This document shows, piece after piece, positions 16,670 to 25,686 of a stretch of DNA of 64,000 nucleotides. The translations under genes were made by a program, and so were the position numbers. The notes below the pieces were generated by a model that ran no database searches, was not told the DNA's origin, and saw only the letters and a program-made list of their open reading frames with translations. Source of the stretch: Alphaproteobacteria bacterium (GTDB taxonomy: Bacteria > Pseudomonadota > Alphaproteobacteria > Ferrovibrionales > Ferrovibrionaceae); assembly GCA_017307375.1 (NCBI GenBank), contig JAFKFH010000003.1, positions 434,001-498,000 of the forward strand, given 5' to 3'. Position 1 is the first letter of the stretch, and every line of letters starts with the position of its first letter.

Positions 16670-17116
16670 ATGACGATGGCGAAACCGGGTGAGGCCGTTG
16701 CCGGCTATGCGGGCGACGTGACCCCTGAGGCTGCCTGGGAAGCGTTGCGCGCGGAGGCGAAGGCGGTCCTGGTGGACGTGCGGTCCGATGCGGAATGGAG
16801 TTTTGTCGGCCTGCCCGACCTGTCGTCGCTGGGCAAGGACGTGGTGCGCGCCGCCTGGGCGACGTTCCCCGGCATGAAGCCGAATCCCGACTTCGCGGCG
16901 ACGGTGGCCGCGCAGGGCGTGAGCCCCGATTCGGCGATTTATTTCCTGTGCCGTTCCGGCGCCCGTTCGGCTTCGGCTGCCCGGGCGATGACGGCGCTGG
17001 GCTATGCCCGCTGCTACAACATCCTGGGCGGATTCGAAGGCGATCTCGATTCGCAGCGGCATCGCGGCCAGGTCAACGGCTGGAAGCTTGCGGGTCTGCC
17101 GTGGGCGCAGTCGTGA
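16670..17116 (+). CDS. rhodanese-like domain protein
   Basis: This protein has 148 residues and a single rhodanese domain. VLVDVRSDAEW is near residue 35, and the active-site loop CRSGARSASAARAM has its Cys near residue 92. NILGGFEGDLD follows. It may act as a sulfurtransferase. GGGAGGGACCAAGG lies before the ATG at 16670. It ends 14 bp before the chosen dnaA start, so it is almost certainly on the dnaA transcript. Confidence 0.9.
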   Translation: MTMAKPGEAVAGYAGDVTPEAAWEALRAEAKAVLVDVRSDAEWSFVGLPDLSSLGKDVVRAAWATFPGMKPNPDFAATVAAQGVSPDSAIYFLCRSGARSASAARAMTALGYARCYNILGGFEGDLDSQRHRGQVNGWKLAGLPWAQS

Positions 17117-17130
17117 CCGTGGGGGCGATG

Positions 17131-18585
17131 ATGAGCGAAACGCTGCGCCCGGACGGCATCGACGAACAATGGGTTCAGGTGCGCACGCGCCTGCGCCAGG
17201 AAGTCGGCGACGCGGCGTTCAACTCGTGGCTGAAGCCGCTCGGTCTCGTCGGCATCGCCGACTCGGCGGTGACCCTCAGCGCGCCGACGCGCTTCATGCG
17301 TGACTGGGTGCAGAGCCATTATCTCGATCGCATCCGCGAGTTGTGGAAGGTCGAGCGCCCCGGTGTGCGCGCCGTCTCGCTGCAGGTGAAGGCGGCGATC
17401 CGCAAGACCGGTGTGGCGCGCGGCGACGCCCTGCCGGCGCCCGAGCCGATGGCCGGCGCCCTGCCCGGCCCCGGTGCCGCCAGCCCGGCATCGCGGCCCG
17501 TCGTCGTTGCCTCGTCGCAGCGCGGCGACGTCCGGCCGGAGGAACCGACCGAGCGCCAGCTTTCCGCCCCGCTCGACCCGCGCTTCACCTTCGACAGCTT
17601 CGTCGTCGGCAAGTCGAACGAATTCGCCCATGCCGCGGCGCGCCGCGTCGCCGAATCGGAGACGGTCGCCTTCAACCCGCTGTTTCTTTACGGCGGGGTC
17701 GGGCTGGGCAAGACCCATCTGATGCATGCGATCGGGTGGCATATCCGCCAGCGTTTTCCGAACCGCAAGGTGATCTACCTGTCGGCGGAGAAGTTCCTGT
17801 ATGAATTCGTCCGTGCGGTCCGTTTCCAGGACACCATGGCGTTCAAGGAAACCTTCCGCTCGGTCGACGTGCTGATGATCGACGACATCCAGTTCATCGC
17901 CGGCAAGAACAATACGCAGGAAGAATTCTTCCATACCTTCAACGCGCTGTGCGACCGGCACCGCCAGATCATCATCTCGGGCGACCGGTCGCCGTCCGAC
18001 CTCGACGGCATCGAGGAACGGATCCGCTCGCGACTGGGCTGGGGCCTCGTGGCCGACGTCCAGCCGACCGATTACGAGCTGCGGCTGGCGATCCTGCAGG
18101 CCAAGGCCGAACGGGCGGGCTGGCGGAACCTGGCGCCGAAGGTGCTGGAATTCCTCGCCCATCGCATCACTTCAAATGTGCGCGAACTCGAAGGGGCGCT
18201 GAACCGGCTGGTCGCCTACGCCAACCTCGTCGGCCGGCCGATCACGCTCGAGACCGCCCAGGAAGTGCTGCAGGACCTGCTGCGCGCCAACGACCGCCGG
18301 GTCACCATCGAGGAGATCCAGAAGAAGGTGGCCGAGCACTACAACATCAAGTTCATGGACATGACCTCGGCCCGCCGTGCCCGGGTCGTGGCCCGGCCGC
18401 GCCAGGTGGCGATGTACCTCGCCAAGCAGCTGACCTCGCGCTCGTTGCCCGAGATCGGGCGCAAGTTCGGGGGCCGCGACCACACCACGGTCATGCACGC
18501 GGTCAAGAAGATCGAGCAGCTCCGCTCGACCGACTCGGCCTTCGCCGAGGATATCGACCTGCTGAAGCGGATGCTCGAAGCCTGA
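17131..18585 (+). CDS. dnaA: chromosomal replication initiator protein DnaA
   Basis: This is the initiator ATPase that binds DnaA boxes and opens oriC, 484 residues. Domain I (1-75) includes [12 protein letters not shown]. Domain II is a Pro/Ala-rich linker (about 90-145). The AAA+ core has Walker [16 protein letters not shown] near residue 188, Walker [10 protein letters not shown] near 248, and sensor segments. Domain IV carries the DnaA signature [16 protein letters not shown] near residue 450. The ATG at 17131 has GGGGG at 17121-17125. An ATG at 17128, and a GTG at 17113 that would overlap the rhodanese stop, are also in frame. Confidence 0.96.
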   Translation: MSETLRPDGIDEQWVQVRTRLRQEVGDAAFNSWLKPLGLVGIADSAVTLSAPTRFMRDWVQSHYLDRIRELWKVERPGVRAVSLQVKAAIRKTGVARGDALPAPEPMAGALPGPGAASPASRPVVVASSQRGDVRPEEPTERQLSAPLDPRFTFDSFVVGKSNEFAHAAARRVAESETVAFNPLFLYGGVGLGKTHLMHAIGWHIRQRFPNRKVIYLSAEKFLYEFVRAVRFQDTMAFKETFRSVDVLMIDDIQFIAGKNNTQEEFFHTFNALCDRHRQIIISGDRSPSDLDGIEERIRSRLGWGLVADVQPTDYELRLAILQAKAERAGWRNLAPKVLEFLAHRITSNVRELEGALNRLVAYANLVGRPITLETAQEVLQDLLRANDRRVTIEEIQKKVAEHYNIKFMDMTSARRARVVARPRQVAMYLAKQLTSRSLPEIGRKFGGRDHTTVMHAVKKIEQLRSTDSAFAEDIDLLKRMLEA

Positions 18586-18594
18586 AATCCCTTC

Positions 18595-18625
18595 TTGACC
18601 CTCCCACCATGGGAAGGTTGAGACT
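18595..18625 (+). promoter_or_regulatory. CueR-type promoter/operator of cueR
   Basis: TTGACC (18595-18600) is separated by 19 bp from a weak -10 (GAGACT, 18620-18625). That is the overlong spacer typical of MerR-family promoters. The spacer holds the dyad ACCCTCCC (18598-18605) / GGGAAGGT (18611-18618), arms matching 7 of 8. This fits the known copA/CueR operator form ACCTTCC-N-GGAAGGT. With this -10, transcription would start at or within a few bases of the cueR ATG. Confidence 0.75.
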
Positions 18626-18631
18626 GGTGCC

Positions 18632-19048
18632 ATGGGCATGAACATCGGGACCGCGGCCCGCGCCTCCGGCGTGTCGGCCAAGATGATCCGCTACTACGAG
18701 GAGATCGGCCTGCTGCCGCAGGCCGATCGCAGCGCCGCAGGCTATCGCGTCTATGGCCCGCGCGAGTTGCATACGCTGCGTTTCATCCGGCGCTCGCGCG
18801 GACTCGGCTTCTCGATGCCGCAGATCGCGACCTTGCTGGCCCTGTGGCAGGACACGGGCCGCAGCTCGGCCGAGGTCAAGGCCATCGCGATGGATCATGT
18901 CGCCGAACTCGACGCCAAGATCGCCGAGCTCGCCTCGATTCGCGACACGCTGAAACATCTCGCCGGCTGCTGCCACGGCGACGACCGGCCGGACTGTCCG
19001 ATCCTCGACGGCCTGGCCCTCGACGAACCGGTCGCGCCGGTCAGCTGA
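18632..19048 (+). CDS. cueR: copper-responsive MerR family regulator CueR
   Basis: This dimeric activator has 138 residues. The MerR helix-turn-helix is [21 protein letters not shown], followed by [17 protein letters not shown] and a dimerisation helix. The metal loop ends [12 protein letters not shown], with two Cys separated by seven residues as in the Cu(I)-binding loop of E. coli CueR. The Ser in RSSAEVK matches the position linked to monovalent metals. Two ATGs, 18632 and 18638, are possible and neither has a ribosome binding site. No copA or multicopper oxidase gene is adjacent. The 3' end overlaps convergent gntK by 8 bp. Confidence 0.9.
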   Translation: MGMNIGTAARASGVSAKMIRYYEEIGLLPQADRSAAGYRVYGPRELHTLRFIRRSRGLGFSMPQIATLLALWQDTGRSSAEVKAIAMDHVAELDAKIAELASIRDTLKHLAGCCHGDDRPDCPILDGLALDEPVAPVS

Positions 19049-19544
19049 ACCGGGCTGCGACCCGTTCGGCAATCACCTCGGCGGGCAGCGCGATGTCATG
19101 GGTTTCTGCCGATTCGTCCGGTTCGGGCGGCTCCAGCGCCGCGAACTGGCTGTCGATCAGGCTGGCCGGCATGAAATGGCCGCTGCGGCCTTCCATGCGC
19201 CGGGCGATCAGTGCCGGCGGTCCGGCCAGGTGGACGAAATGCACCGGCAGGCCGTCTCCGCGCAGAATGTCGCGATAACGGCGCTTCAGCGCCGAGCAGG
19301 AAACCACCAATCCCGCGCCCCGGGCAGCCGCCGTGGCAATGCGCTGGCCCAGCGCTTCCAGCCAGGGCCGGCGGTCGTCGTCGGTCAGCGGAATGCCCGA
19401 CCGCATCTTCGCGACATTGTCCGGGGGGTGGTACTCGTCACCCTCGATAAAGTTGTATTGCAGGCGGTGGGCAACATCACGGCCGATCACGGTCTTGCCG
19501 CAGCCGCAGACACCCATGACAACGAGGATCGATCGTGCCTCCAT
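19041..19544 (-). CDS. gntK: gluconokinase
   Basis: This cytoplasmic kinase (167 residues) phosphorylates gluconate to 6-phosphogluconate. The P-loop is [12 protein letters not shown]. The substrate region [22 protein letters not shown] is diagnostic of GntK, and [25 protein letters not shown] and [21 protein letters not shown] follow. It is divergent from the LacI-type regulator gene, with a GntR-like operator 7 bp before its start codon. No gluconate transporter is adjacent; a GntP-family permease lies 34 kb away. Confidence 0.95.
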   Translation of the reverse strand: MEARSILVVMGVCGCGKTVIGRDVAHRLQYNFIEGDEYHPPDNVAKMRSGIPLTDDDRRPWLEALGQRIATAAARGAGLVVSCSALKRRYRDILRGDGLPVHFVHLAGPPALIARRMEGRSGHFMPASLIDSQFAALEPPEPDESAETHDIALPAEVIAERVAARFS

Positions 19545-19550
19545 CTGGTC

Positions 19551-19566
19551 ATGTTAGCGCTAATAT
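19551..19566. promoter_or_regulatory. GntR-type operator between gntK and gntR
   Basis: ATGTTAGCGCTAATAT is palindromic at 14 of 16 positions, with a perfect TTAGCGCTAA core. It resembles the ATGTTA-N4-TAACAT form bound by E. coli GntR. It overlaps the expected start of gntK transcription and lies 45 bp before the gntR ATG, so one site could control both genes. Confidence 0.75.
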
Positions 19567-19567
19567 G

Positions 19568-19573
19568 ATTATA
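19568..19573 (-). promoter_or_regulatory. -10 element of gntK
   Basis: The minus strand reads TATAAT, a perfect -10, ending 2 bp before the operator. The predicted transcription start falls inside the operator, as expected for repression. No good -35 is visible. The plus strand offers TATACT at 19570-19575 as a -10 for gntR, so the two promoters would be back to back. Confidence 0.6.
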
Positions 19574-19611
19574 CTGTAAATGCCCAGGCCGGAATTTTGT
19601 GCTTTTCTGCG

Positions 19612-20667
19612 ATGACCGTGACCAGAGCTTCGCCCCCACGCAAACCGCGCTCCTCCCGCACCGGCCGCGCCACGATGGCGGATGTGGCCGAGCGCGTCGG
19701 CGTCTCGGCCATGACGGTCAGCCGCGCCTTCAAGACCCCCGACCGTGTCGCCGATTCGCTGCGCGAACGGATCCAGGCGGCGGCCCGCGATCTCGGCTAT
19801 CTGCCCAATCGGGCGGCAAGCCAACTCGCCTCGGCCCGGTCGATGACGATCGCGGTGCTGATCCCGTCGCTGACCAACACCGTCTTCATCGACACGGTCG
19901 CCGGCATCCACCAGGTCATGCACCCGGAGGGCTACCAGATCCTGATCGGCGTCACCGGCTATTCCGGCGACGGCGAGGAACGCTTGCTCGAAACCTATCT
20001 CGAATACAATCCCGACGGCCTGTTGCTCACCGGGCTCGGCCACAGCGCCGCGACCTGGACGCGGCTGCGCGGCCTGGCCATCCCGACCGTACACATGATG
20101 GAACTGTCCGACCGGCCCGACATCTATGCCGTCGGCCTGTCGCAGATCGAGGGTGGTCAGGCCATGACCCGCCGGCTGATCGAACGCGGCTATCGCCGCA
20201 TCGGCTTCGTCGCCGCCCAGCTCGACGAACGCACGATCCGCCGCGGCGAGGGCTATCGCCGCGCGATGCAGGAAGCCGGGCTCTACGACGCCAACCTCGA
20301 ACTCCTGTCGCCCGAACCGTCGTCGATCGGCTTCGGGGCCGAACTGCTCGACCGCATGCTGGCGCAGGCGCCCGACTGCGATGCGCTGTTCTTCTGCAAC
20401 GACGATCTGGCCCAGGGCGCGATCTATCGCTGCCGTCGGCTCGGCATCGCGGTGCCCGACCGGCTGGCCATCGCCGGCTTCAACGACCTCGCCGCCTCGG
20501 CCTGGACCGTCCCGGCCCTGACCACGGTGGCGACGCCCCGCTTTGCCATCGGGCGCGAGGCGGCATCGATGCTGCTGTCGCTGTTGCGCGGCAAGCGGCC
20601 CGAGCGGACCTGCCTCGATCTCGGCTTCACCGTGATGGAGCGCGAGACCACGGGAACCAGGACCTAG
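19612..20667 (+). CDS. gntR: LacI family transcriptional regulator (GntR, gluconate repressor type)
   Basis: This repressor has 351 residues. After a basic N-terminal tail comes the LacI-type helix-turn-helix TMADVAERVGVSAMTVSRAFK (about 18-38). A hinge helix LGYLPNRAASQLA and a periplasmic-binding-protein-like sensor domain follow (DGLLLTG, FFCNDDLAQGAI, IAGFNDL). The divergent gntK gene and the operator between them identify it as a gluconate-type GntR of the LacI family, not the unrelated GntR winged-helix family. ATG 19612 is chosen; GTG 19597 is also in frame. Confidence 0.88.
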   Translation: MTVTRASPPRKPRSSRTGRATMADVAERVGVSAMTVSRAFKTPDRVADSLRERIQAAARDLGYLPNRAASQLASARSMTIAVLIPSLTNTVFIDTVAGIHQVMHPEGYQILIGVTGYSGDGEERLLETYLEYNPDGLLLTGLGHSAATWTRLRGLAIPTVHMMELSDRPDIYAVGLSQIEGGQAMTRRLIERGYRRIGFVAAQLDERTIRRGEGYRRAMQEAGLYDANLELLSPEPSSIGFGAELLDRMLAQAPDCDALFFCNDDLAQGAIYRCRRLGIAVPDRLAIAGFNDLAASAWTVPALTTVATPRFAIGREAASMLLSLLRGKRPERTCLDLGFTVMERETTGTRT

Positions 20668-20674
20668 TCGGCCG

Positions 20675-21895
20675 TTAGGCCGCTGCGACGCCGACCACCC
20701 CGCCTGCCACCAGCGTCTCGATCTCGGCGGCGGCCAGGCCCATCCCCGTCAGGATCGCGCGACTGTCCTGGCCGAGCGCCGGCGGCGGTGCCGGTTGCGG
20801 CGTGAAATCCGGGCCCTTCATCGGCAGGCCGAGGCCCTTCGGTGCCGGCGGATAGCCGGGCAGCGGCGGCAGGTCGATCAGCGCGGGGCCGAGGTTCGGG
20901 TAGACAGCGTCGAGGAATTCGCCGATGCCGCGCACCTTGGCCGCGGGCACGCCGGCCTGGTTCAGTCTGGCCTCCCAGGTCTCGGCGTCGGCGGTGGCGA
21001 AGGTGGCGGCGAGTTCCTGGCGCAGCAGCGTTTCGTTGCCGGCGCTCATGAAGCCCGCCGCCCGGCCGGGTGGCGTGGCAAAGCGCGGATCGTCGATCAG
21101 GTCGGCGCGTCCGATGGTGCGGGCCAGCCGCTCGAACTGGGCGCGGGTGTTGGCGCCGGTGGCGATCCAGCCATCGGCCGTCGCGAACGTGTCCGAGGCC
21201 GGGCTGCCGGCGAAGCCGCGGTTGCCGACACGCTGCGGCGCCTGCCCGGCCAGCAGCCAGCCCGAGGCGGCGCTGAACATCAGCTGCAAGGCCGCGTCGA
21301 CCATCGAGACGGTGATCGCGGTGCCCCGGCCGGTCTGCGCCCGCTGCATCAGCGCCGCCAGGATCGCGAAAGCCGTCGACTGGCCGGTGGCGATGTCGAC
21401 GATGGGGCCGCCCATCTTCATCGGCGCCGCCGCGGGATCGTCGCCGTTGACCAGCATCATGCCGGTTGCCGCCTGGATCACATGGTCATAGGCCGGGCGC
21501 TCGTTGCCCCAGCCGGAGACCGAGCAATGGACCAGCCGCGGATTGGCGGCCATCAGCGTCGCGGCGTCCAGCCCCTTCTTCGCCATCGTGCCGGGCCGCA
21601 TGTTCTCGATCACCACGTCGACCTCGCCGGCCAGGCGCCGCAGCAGGGCGATGCCTTCGGGCCGGCCGAGATCGAGGGCAAGCGAGCGCTTGCCGGCGTT
21701 CATCGCGACGAAGCCCGGGGCAAAGCCTGGCGGGGTGGTGCCGCGATGGGCATGGCGCATGACGTCGCCGATGCCCGGCCGCTCGACCTTGATCACCTCG
21801 GCGCCGAGCAGCGCCAGCTGATAGGTCGCATAGGGCCCCGCCAGCACATGGGTGATGTCGAGCACGCGAATACCCGATAACGGACCAGAGGTCAT
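20675..21895 (-). CDS. class III CoA-transferase (CaiB/BaiF family)
   Basis: This cytoplasmic enzyme of 406 residues moves CoA between carboxylic acids. The start MTSGPLSGIRVLDITHVLAGPYATYQLALLGAEVIKVE is the family opening. The catalytic Asp is expected in the segment KRSLALDLGRPEG near residue 70-80 or in the loop beyond it, and VHCSVSGWGNERPAYDHVIQA is conserved. The ATG at 21895 overlaps the permease stop (ATGA). It is the last gene of the ABC operon, suggesting the imported substrate is an acid that is activated to a CoA ester. Confidence 0.9.
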   Translation of the reverse strand: MTSGPLSGIRVLDITHVLAGPYATYQLALLGAEVIKVERPGIGDVMRHAHRGTTPPGFAPGFVAMNAGKRSLALDLGRPEGIALLRRLAGEVDVVIENMRPGTMAKKGLDAATLMAANPRLVHCSVSGWGNERPAYDHVIQAATGMMLVNGDDPAAAPMKMGGPIVDIATGQSTAFAILAALMQRAQTGRGTAITVSMVDAALQLMFSAASGWLLAGQAPQRVGNRGFAGSPASDTFATADGWIATGANTRAQFERLARTIGRADLIDDPRFATPPGRAAGFMSAGNETLLRQELAATFATADAETWEARLNQAGVPAAKVRGIGEFLDAVYPNLGPALIDLPPLPGYPPAPKGLGLPMKGPDFTPQPAPPPALGQDSRAILTGMGLAAAEIETLVAGGVVGVAAA

Positions 21896-23574
21896 TGGCG
21901 AACCCTCACGAACAGATGCAGCGGCAGGAAGACGGCAAGCGTGAGACCAAGCAGCAGGATGGTCAGGGCCGCGCTTTCGCCCATGCGGCTCTCGCTCCAG
22001 AAATTGAAGATGACGACGGCGAGCGTCAGCGTGTCGGCCGAGCCGCCGCCGAGGAACAGCGGCGTGTTGAGATCGCGCAGGCCGGACAGGAAGACCAGGG
22101 CGAAGGCGCCGAGCAGCACCGGCCGCAGCAACGGCAGCAGGACGGCGCGGATCCGCGTGAACCGGCCGGCGCCGCAGATGACGGCGGCTTCCTCCAGGCT
22201 GCGGTCGACCTGGCCCAGCCCGTCGCCGATATTGCGCAGGGCCAGCGGCAGCGAGCGCGCGGCCTGCGCCATCGCGATCAGCAGCAATCCGCCATAGAGG
22301 CCCATCGGCGACTTGATCCAGGCCCAGATCACGCCGATGACGAACGCGGTGCCCGGCACCAGCACCGTCAGATAGGCGGCGCCGGACAGCACGGTGCGGC
22401 CGGGCAGGGCGGTGCGGCGGGCGAGATAGGCGACGGCGAAGGCGAGCAGCAGCACCATGCCTGCCTCCATCCCGGCGATGCCCAGCGTATTGCCGACGAT
22501 GCGCCAGATGTCGCGATACTCGGTCAGGACATAGGAAAAATTGCCGAACGACAGGTCCTTCAACGAGGCGCCGCCGAACCAGGCGGTATTCAGCGACATC
22601 CACAGGATGATCGCGTAGGGCAGGATGACCGCAAGGATCGACACCAGCACGGCGAAGGCCGCGGCCAGCGGCCGGGCCCGGCCGAGCGGCAGCAGCGATG
22701 GCCGCCGGCCCTTGCCGCCGATCACGGCAAAGCGCGCGGCATCGCGGCGTCGCCGCGTCAGCCACAACAACCCGCCCAGCAGGAAGGCGACCAGACAGAA
22801 CAGCACGCCCATGGCGGCTGCCACCTCGTAGCGCGGCGGGAAGCCGTTGAGGAACAGGTAGAGCTGCGTGGCGAAGACGTAGAGGCGCGCCGGCATGCCG
22901 AGGATCGCCGGCGTCGCAAACAGCCCCCAGCTGATGATCAGCGAGAAGATCGAGGCCGCGATCAGGCTGGGCGCCACCAGCGGCAGGGTGACGCGGCGGA
23001 TCACGGTGAAGGACGAGGCGCCGGTCACGCGCGCGGCTTCCTCATAGGCGCCGTCGAGCCCGGCCAGTGCCGCCTCGACCGTCAGGAACACATAGGCGTA
23101 GAGAAACAGGCTCGAGACATAGATCATGCCCGCCATCGAATGGATGTTGAGCGGCTTGACGCCGATCAGCGCCTCGAGGGCGAGGTTGAGATAGCCGGCA
23201 TTGGGGCTGGCCAGGAAGACATAGGCCATCGCGGTCAGCCAGGGCGGGCTGACGAAGGCGAAGAGGGCGGTGAAGCGGACCAGCGCCTTGCCCGGCAGAT
23301 CGGTGCGCGCGACCAGCACGGCGAGCGCCACGCCGAGCACCAGGCTCAAGAGGGTGGTGCCGAGCGCGTAGATCCACGAATTGACCAGCACGCCGGCGAA
23401 CGAGAAGCGTTCGAACAGTTCGACATAGCGCCCGAAGCCGAGCGTGCCGCCGGCCTGCTTCAGGCTGCCGATGCCGAGCCAGGCGATCGGCAGCAGGTTG
23501 AGGATGGCGACGCCGGCGGCCGCGAGCGCGAAAGCGAGCCAGAGGGCGAAGGGGAAACGTCGCAGCGCGGTCAT
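21892..23574 (-). CDS. ABC transporter permease, fused two-domain iron/phosphonate type
   Basis: This inner-membrane protein of 560 residues contains two permease units in one chain, as in FbpB/SfuB-type and 2-aminoethylphosphonate-type transporters. Each half has about six spans and an EAA loop: YEEAARVTGASSFTVIRRV near residue 180, and LEEAAVICGAGRFTRIRAV near residue 470. A basic linker RRRRDAARF sits near 280. Its start overlaps the ATPase stop by 4 bp and its stop overlaps the CoA-transferase start by 4 bp, so the three are translationally coupled. Confidence 0.9.
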   Translation of the reverse strand: MTALRRFPFALWLAFALAAAGVAILNLLPIAWLGIGSLKQAGGTLGFGRYVELFERFSFAGVLVNSWIYALGTTLLSLVLGVALAVLVARTDLPGKALVRFTALFAFVSPPWLTAMAYVFLASPNAGYLNLALEALIGVKPLNIHSMAGMIYVSSLFLYAYVFLTVEAALAGLDGAYEEAARVTGASSFTVIRRVTLPLVAPSLIAASIFSLIISWGLFATPAILGMPARLYVFATQLYLFLNGFPPRYEVAAAMGVLFCLVAFLLGGLLWLTRRRRDAARFAVIGGKGRRPSLLPLGRARPLAAAFAVLVSILAVILPYAIILWMSLNTAWFGGASLKDLSFGNFSYVLTEYRDIWRIVGNTLGIAGMEAGMVLLLAFAVAYLARRTALPGRTVLSGAAYLTVLVPGTAFVIGVIWAWIKSPMGLYGGLLLIAMAQAARSLPLALRNIGDGLGQVDRSLEEAAVICGAGRFTRIRAVLLPLLRPVLLGAFALVFLSGLRDLNTPLFLGGGSADTLTLAVVIFNFWSESRMGESAALTILLLGLTLAVFLPLHLFVRVRQ

Positions 23575-24632
23575 GCGGCAAAACAGCTTGCAGCGCTGCC
23601 GTCGACGGCGATCCGCACGTCGGCGCCGAGATCGTATTCGGGGCCGCCCAGCGGCTGATCGACCACCAGGACGCGGTCGCCGACCAGGACGCGATAGCGC
23701 AGCGCCTCGCCGAGGAACTCGACGCTGTCGACCCGCGCCAGCGGGCCGTTGGCGTCGCCGTTCGCTGCGCCCAGTCGAAGATCGCCCGGCCGCAGATAAA
23801 GGACCACCGGGCTGCCGGCCGGCTGCGCATGGTCGATGCCGACCACGCCGCCGCCGGCCAGGGCGACCAGGCCGCCGGCGCGTGCCGCACCGTCCAGCCG
23901 GTTGACGGCGCCGAGGAACCGGGCGATCTCCGGCGAGGCCGGCCGCGCATGCAGCGCGCGCGGATCGGCTGCCTGGCGCACCCGGCCCGCCTCCATCACC
24001 AGTATCAGGTCGGACAGTGCCAGCGCCTCGGCCTGATCGTGGGTGACGGCGACCATCGTGGTGCCGGTCTCGCGCTGGATGCGGCGCAACTCGGCGCGCA
24101 TTTCCTCGCGCAGATGGGCGTCGAGATTGGCCAGCGGCTCGTCGAGCAGCAGCAGGGCCGGGTGATAGGCAAGGCAGCGCGCCAGCACCACGCGCTGCAT
24201 CTGGCCGCCGGAGAGTTCGCCGGGATAGCGCCGGCCGTAGCCGGGCAGGCGTACCAGGTCCAGTGCCTCCTCGATCCGGCGTGCGGTCTTGGCGGCATTC
24301 CAGCCCCGCACCTTCAGCCCGAAGGCGACGTTCTCGGCCACCGTCATATGCGGCCAGATCGCATAGGACTGGAACATCATGCCGAGCTCGCGCCGCTCCG
24401 GCGGCACCAGCACGCGGCCCCGTTCGGCAAACACCGTGGCCTGGCCGATCGCGATCGTGCCGTCGTCCGGCGTCTCCAGCCCGGCGATGCAGCGGAGCAG
24501 GGTGGTCTTGCCGCAGCCCGAAGGCCCGAGCAGGCCGAGCACCGCGCCCGAGGGAAGCTCGAAGGACACGTCGTCGACGGCGCGCACCGCGCCGAAGGCC
24601 TTGACCAGGCCCGATACGGTTACCGCGCTCAT
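23571..24632 (-). CDS. ABC transporter ATP-binding protein, iron/spermidine/phosphonate type
   Basis: This ATPase has 353 residues. Walker A is LLGPSGCGKTTLLR, the Q-loop is in GMMFQSYAIWPHM, the signature is ELSGGQMQRV, Walker B is LLLLDEPLANLD, and the His switch is in VAVTHDQAEA. A C-terminal TOBE-like domain (about 240-353) has VVLYLRPGDLRLG. This is the PotA/FbpC type that serves importers with a separate binding protein. The binding protein gene ends 10 bp upstream. Confidence 0.92.
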   Translation of the reverse strand: MSAVTVSGLVKAFGAVRAVDDVSFELPSGAVLGLLGPSGCGKTTLLRCIAGLETPDDGTIAIGQATVFAERGRVLVPPERRELGMMFQSYAIWPHMTVAENVAFGLKVRGWNAAKTARRIEEALDLVRLPGYGRRYPGELSGGQMQRVVLARCLAYHPALLLLDEPLANLDAHLREEMRAELRRIQRETGTTMVAVTHDQAEALALSDLILVMEAGRVRQAADPRALHARPASPEIARFLGAVNRLDGAARAGGLVALAGGGVVGIDHAQPAGSPVVLYLRPGDLRLGAANGDANGPLARVDSVEFLGEALRYRVLVGDRVLVVDQPLGGPEYDLGADVRIAVDGSAASCFAA

Positions 24633-24642
24633 CGCCCTGCCT

Positions 24643-25686
24643 TCAGCCCATCAGCTTGCGCCAGCGATCCAGCATCTCGCCGCGCTGGGCAGCGAGCTGG
24701 CGGGTGTCCGGCCGGATGATCTTCAGACTGTCGAGCGGCGGGATGCCGGCGGGCGGCGTCAGGCCGGCCGCCGAGCCGTAGATGCCGGTCGCCTTGGCGA
24801 TCGCCTCCTGGTACCCGGCCGACAGCGCATGGTTGAGGAATACGCGCGCCGCGTTGGGATGCGGCGCATTGCGCGCGATCACCATGCAGCCATCGGCCAT
24901 CACCGTGCCGTCGGAGGGCCAGACGATCGCCGCCGGCGCGCCCTGGCCGATATTGGTATAGGCCCAGCTTTGCGCCACCACGCAGATGGCCTTCTCGCCG
25001 CGCGCCACGGCCTGCATGGCCTCGGCCTGCAGCCGCATCTCGGCAACGTCGTTGGCCCGCAGCTTCTCGATGAAGTCCCAGCCGTAGAGGTCCAGCCAGG
25101 CCTTGATCAGGATCGTGGTCGAACCGGCGTTTTCCGGCGCGCCGAGCAGAACCTGGCTCTTGTATTCGGGCTTGGCCAGGTCGGCATAGGATTTCGGCGC
25201 CTTGTCCGGCGTCAGCATCTTCGTGTTGTAGGTGATGACCAGGCCGAACAGCCCGGATGGCGCGATCAGCGGGTTGTCGGCCAGGACCTGCGGCGCCAGC
25301 TTGGCCATGTTGGGCACCGCCACCGGTGCCAGCAGCTGCTGGTCCTCGAGATAGAGGCCGAGCGCATTGTCGGTCAGCGTCATCACGTCGACCGCCGGCT
25401 TGCCCGCCTGCGCCTCGGTCTCGTATTTGCGGACGACGATCTCGCCGCCGCCCGGCCGGGCATAGCGGACCTTGATGCCGTATTCCGCTTCGAAGCGCTG
25501 CATCAGCGGCTCTTCCATGCGGGCGATGCCGCTGGAATAGAGCGAGATTTCACCCTCCTTCTTCGCGGCCTCGACCACCCGGGCCCAGTCGGCGGCATCG
25601 GGTATCGCCGCGGCGGTAAGCGCCCGGTTGGCGGCCAGCGCGCCGAACGCGGTCAATCCGGCAAGTGCGGTCCTGCGGGTGAGCAT
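24643..25686 (-). CDS. ABC transporter substrate-binding protein (iron-type family 1 fold), Tat-like signal
   Basis: This periplasmic protein has 347 residues. The N-terminus MLTRRTALAGLTAFGALAA carries a twin Arg before the hydrophobic stretch, so export may be by Tat. The body resembles Fe(III)/thiamine/phosphonate binding proteins: EAAKKEGEISLYSS, RYARPGGGEIVVRKYETE, and YNTKMLTPDKAPKSYADLAKPEY. Tyrosines for iron binding are not evident, so the ligand may be an organic anion. GGAGGAAA precedes the ATG at 25686. The first 34 bp overlap the 3' end of the regulator gene. Confidence 0.88.
   Translation of the reverse strand: MLTRRTALAGLTAFGALAANRALTAAAIPDAADWARVVEAAKKEGEISLYSSGIARMEEPLMQRFEAEYGIKVRYARPGGGEIVVRKYETEAQAGKPAVDVMTLTDNALGLYLEDQQLLAPVAVPNMAKLAPQVLADNPLIAPSGLFGLVITYNTKMLTPDKAPKSYADLAKPEYKSQVLLGAPENAGSTTILIKAWLDLYGWDFIEKLRANDVAEMRLQAEAMQAVARGEKAICVVAQSWAYTNIGQGAPAAIVWPSDGTVMADGCMVIARNAPHPNAARVFLNHALSAGYQEAIAKATGIYGSAAGLTPPAGIPPLDSLKIIRPDTRQLAAQRGEMLDRWRKLMG

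Noticed and set aside
22000-22765. Continuation of the CoA-transferase frame far upstream of 21895
   Set aside because: It lies over the permease gene in another frame and reads as Arg/Pro/Ala-rich shadow sequence. The family start MTSGPLSGIRVLD is at 21895.
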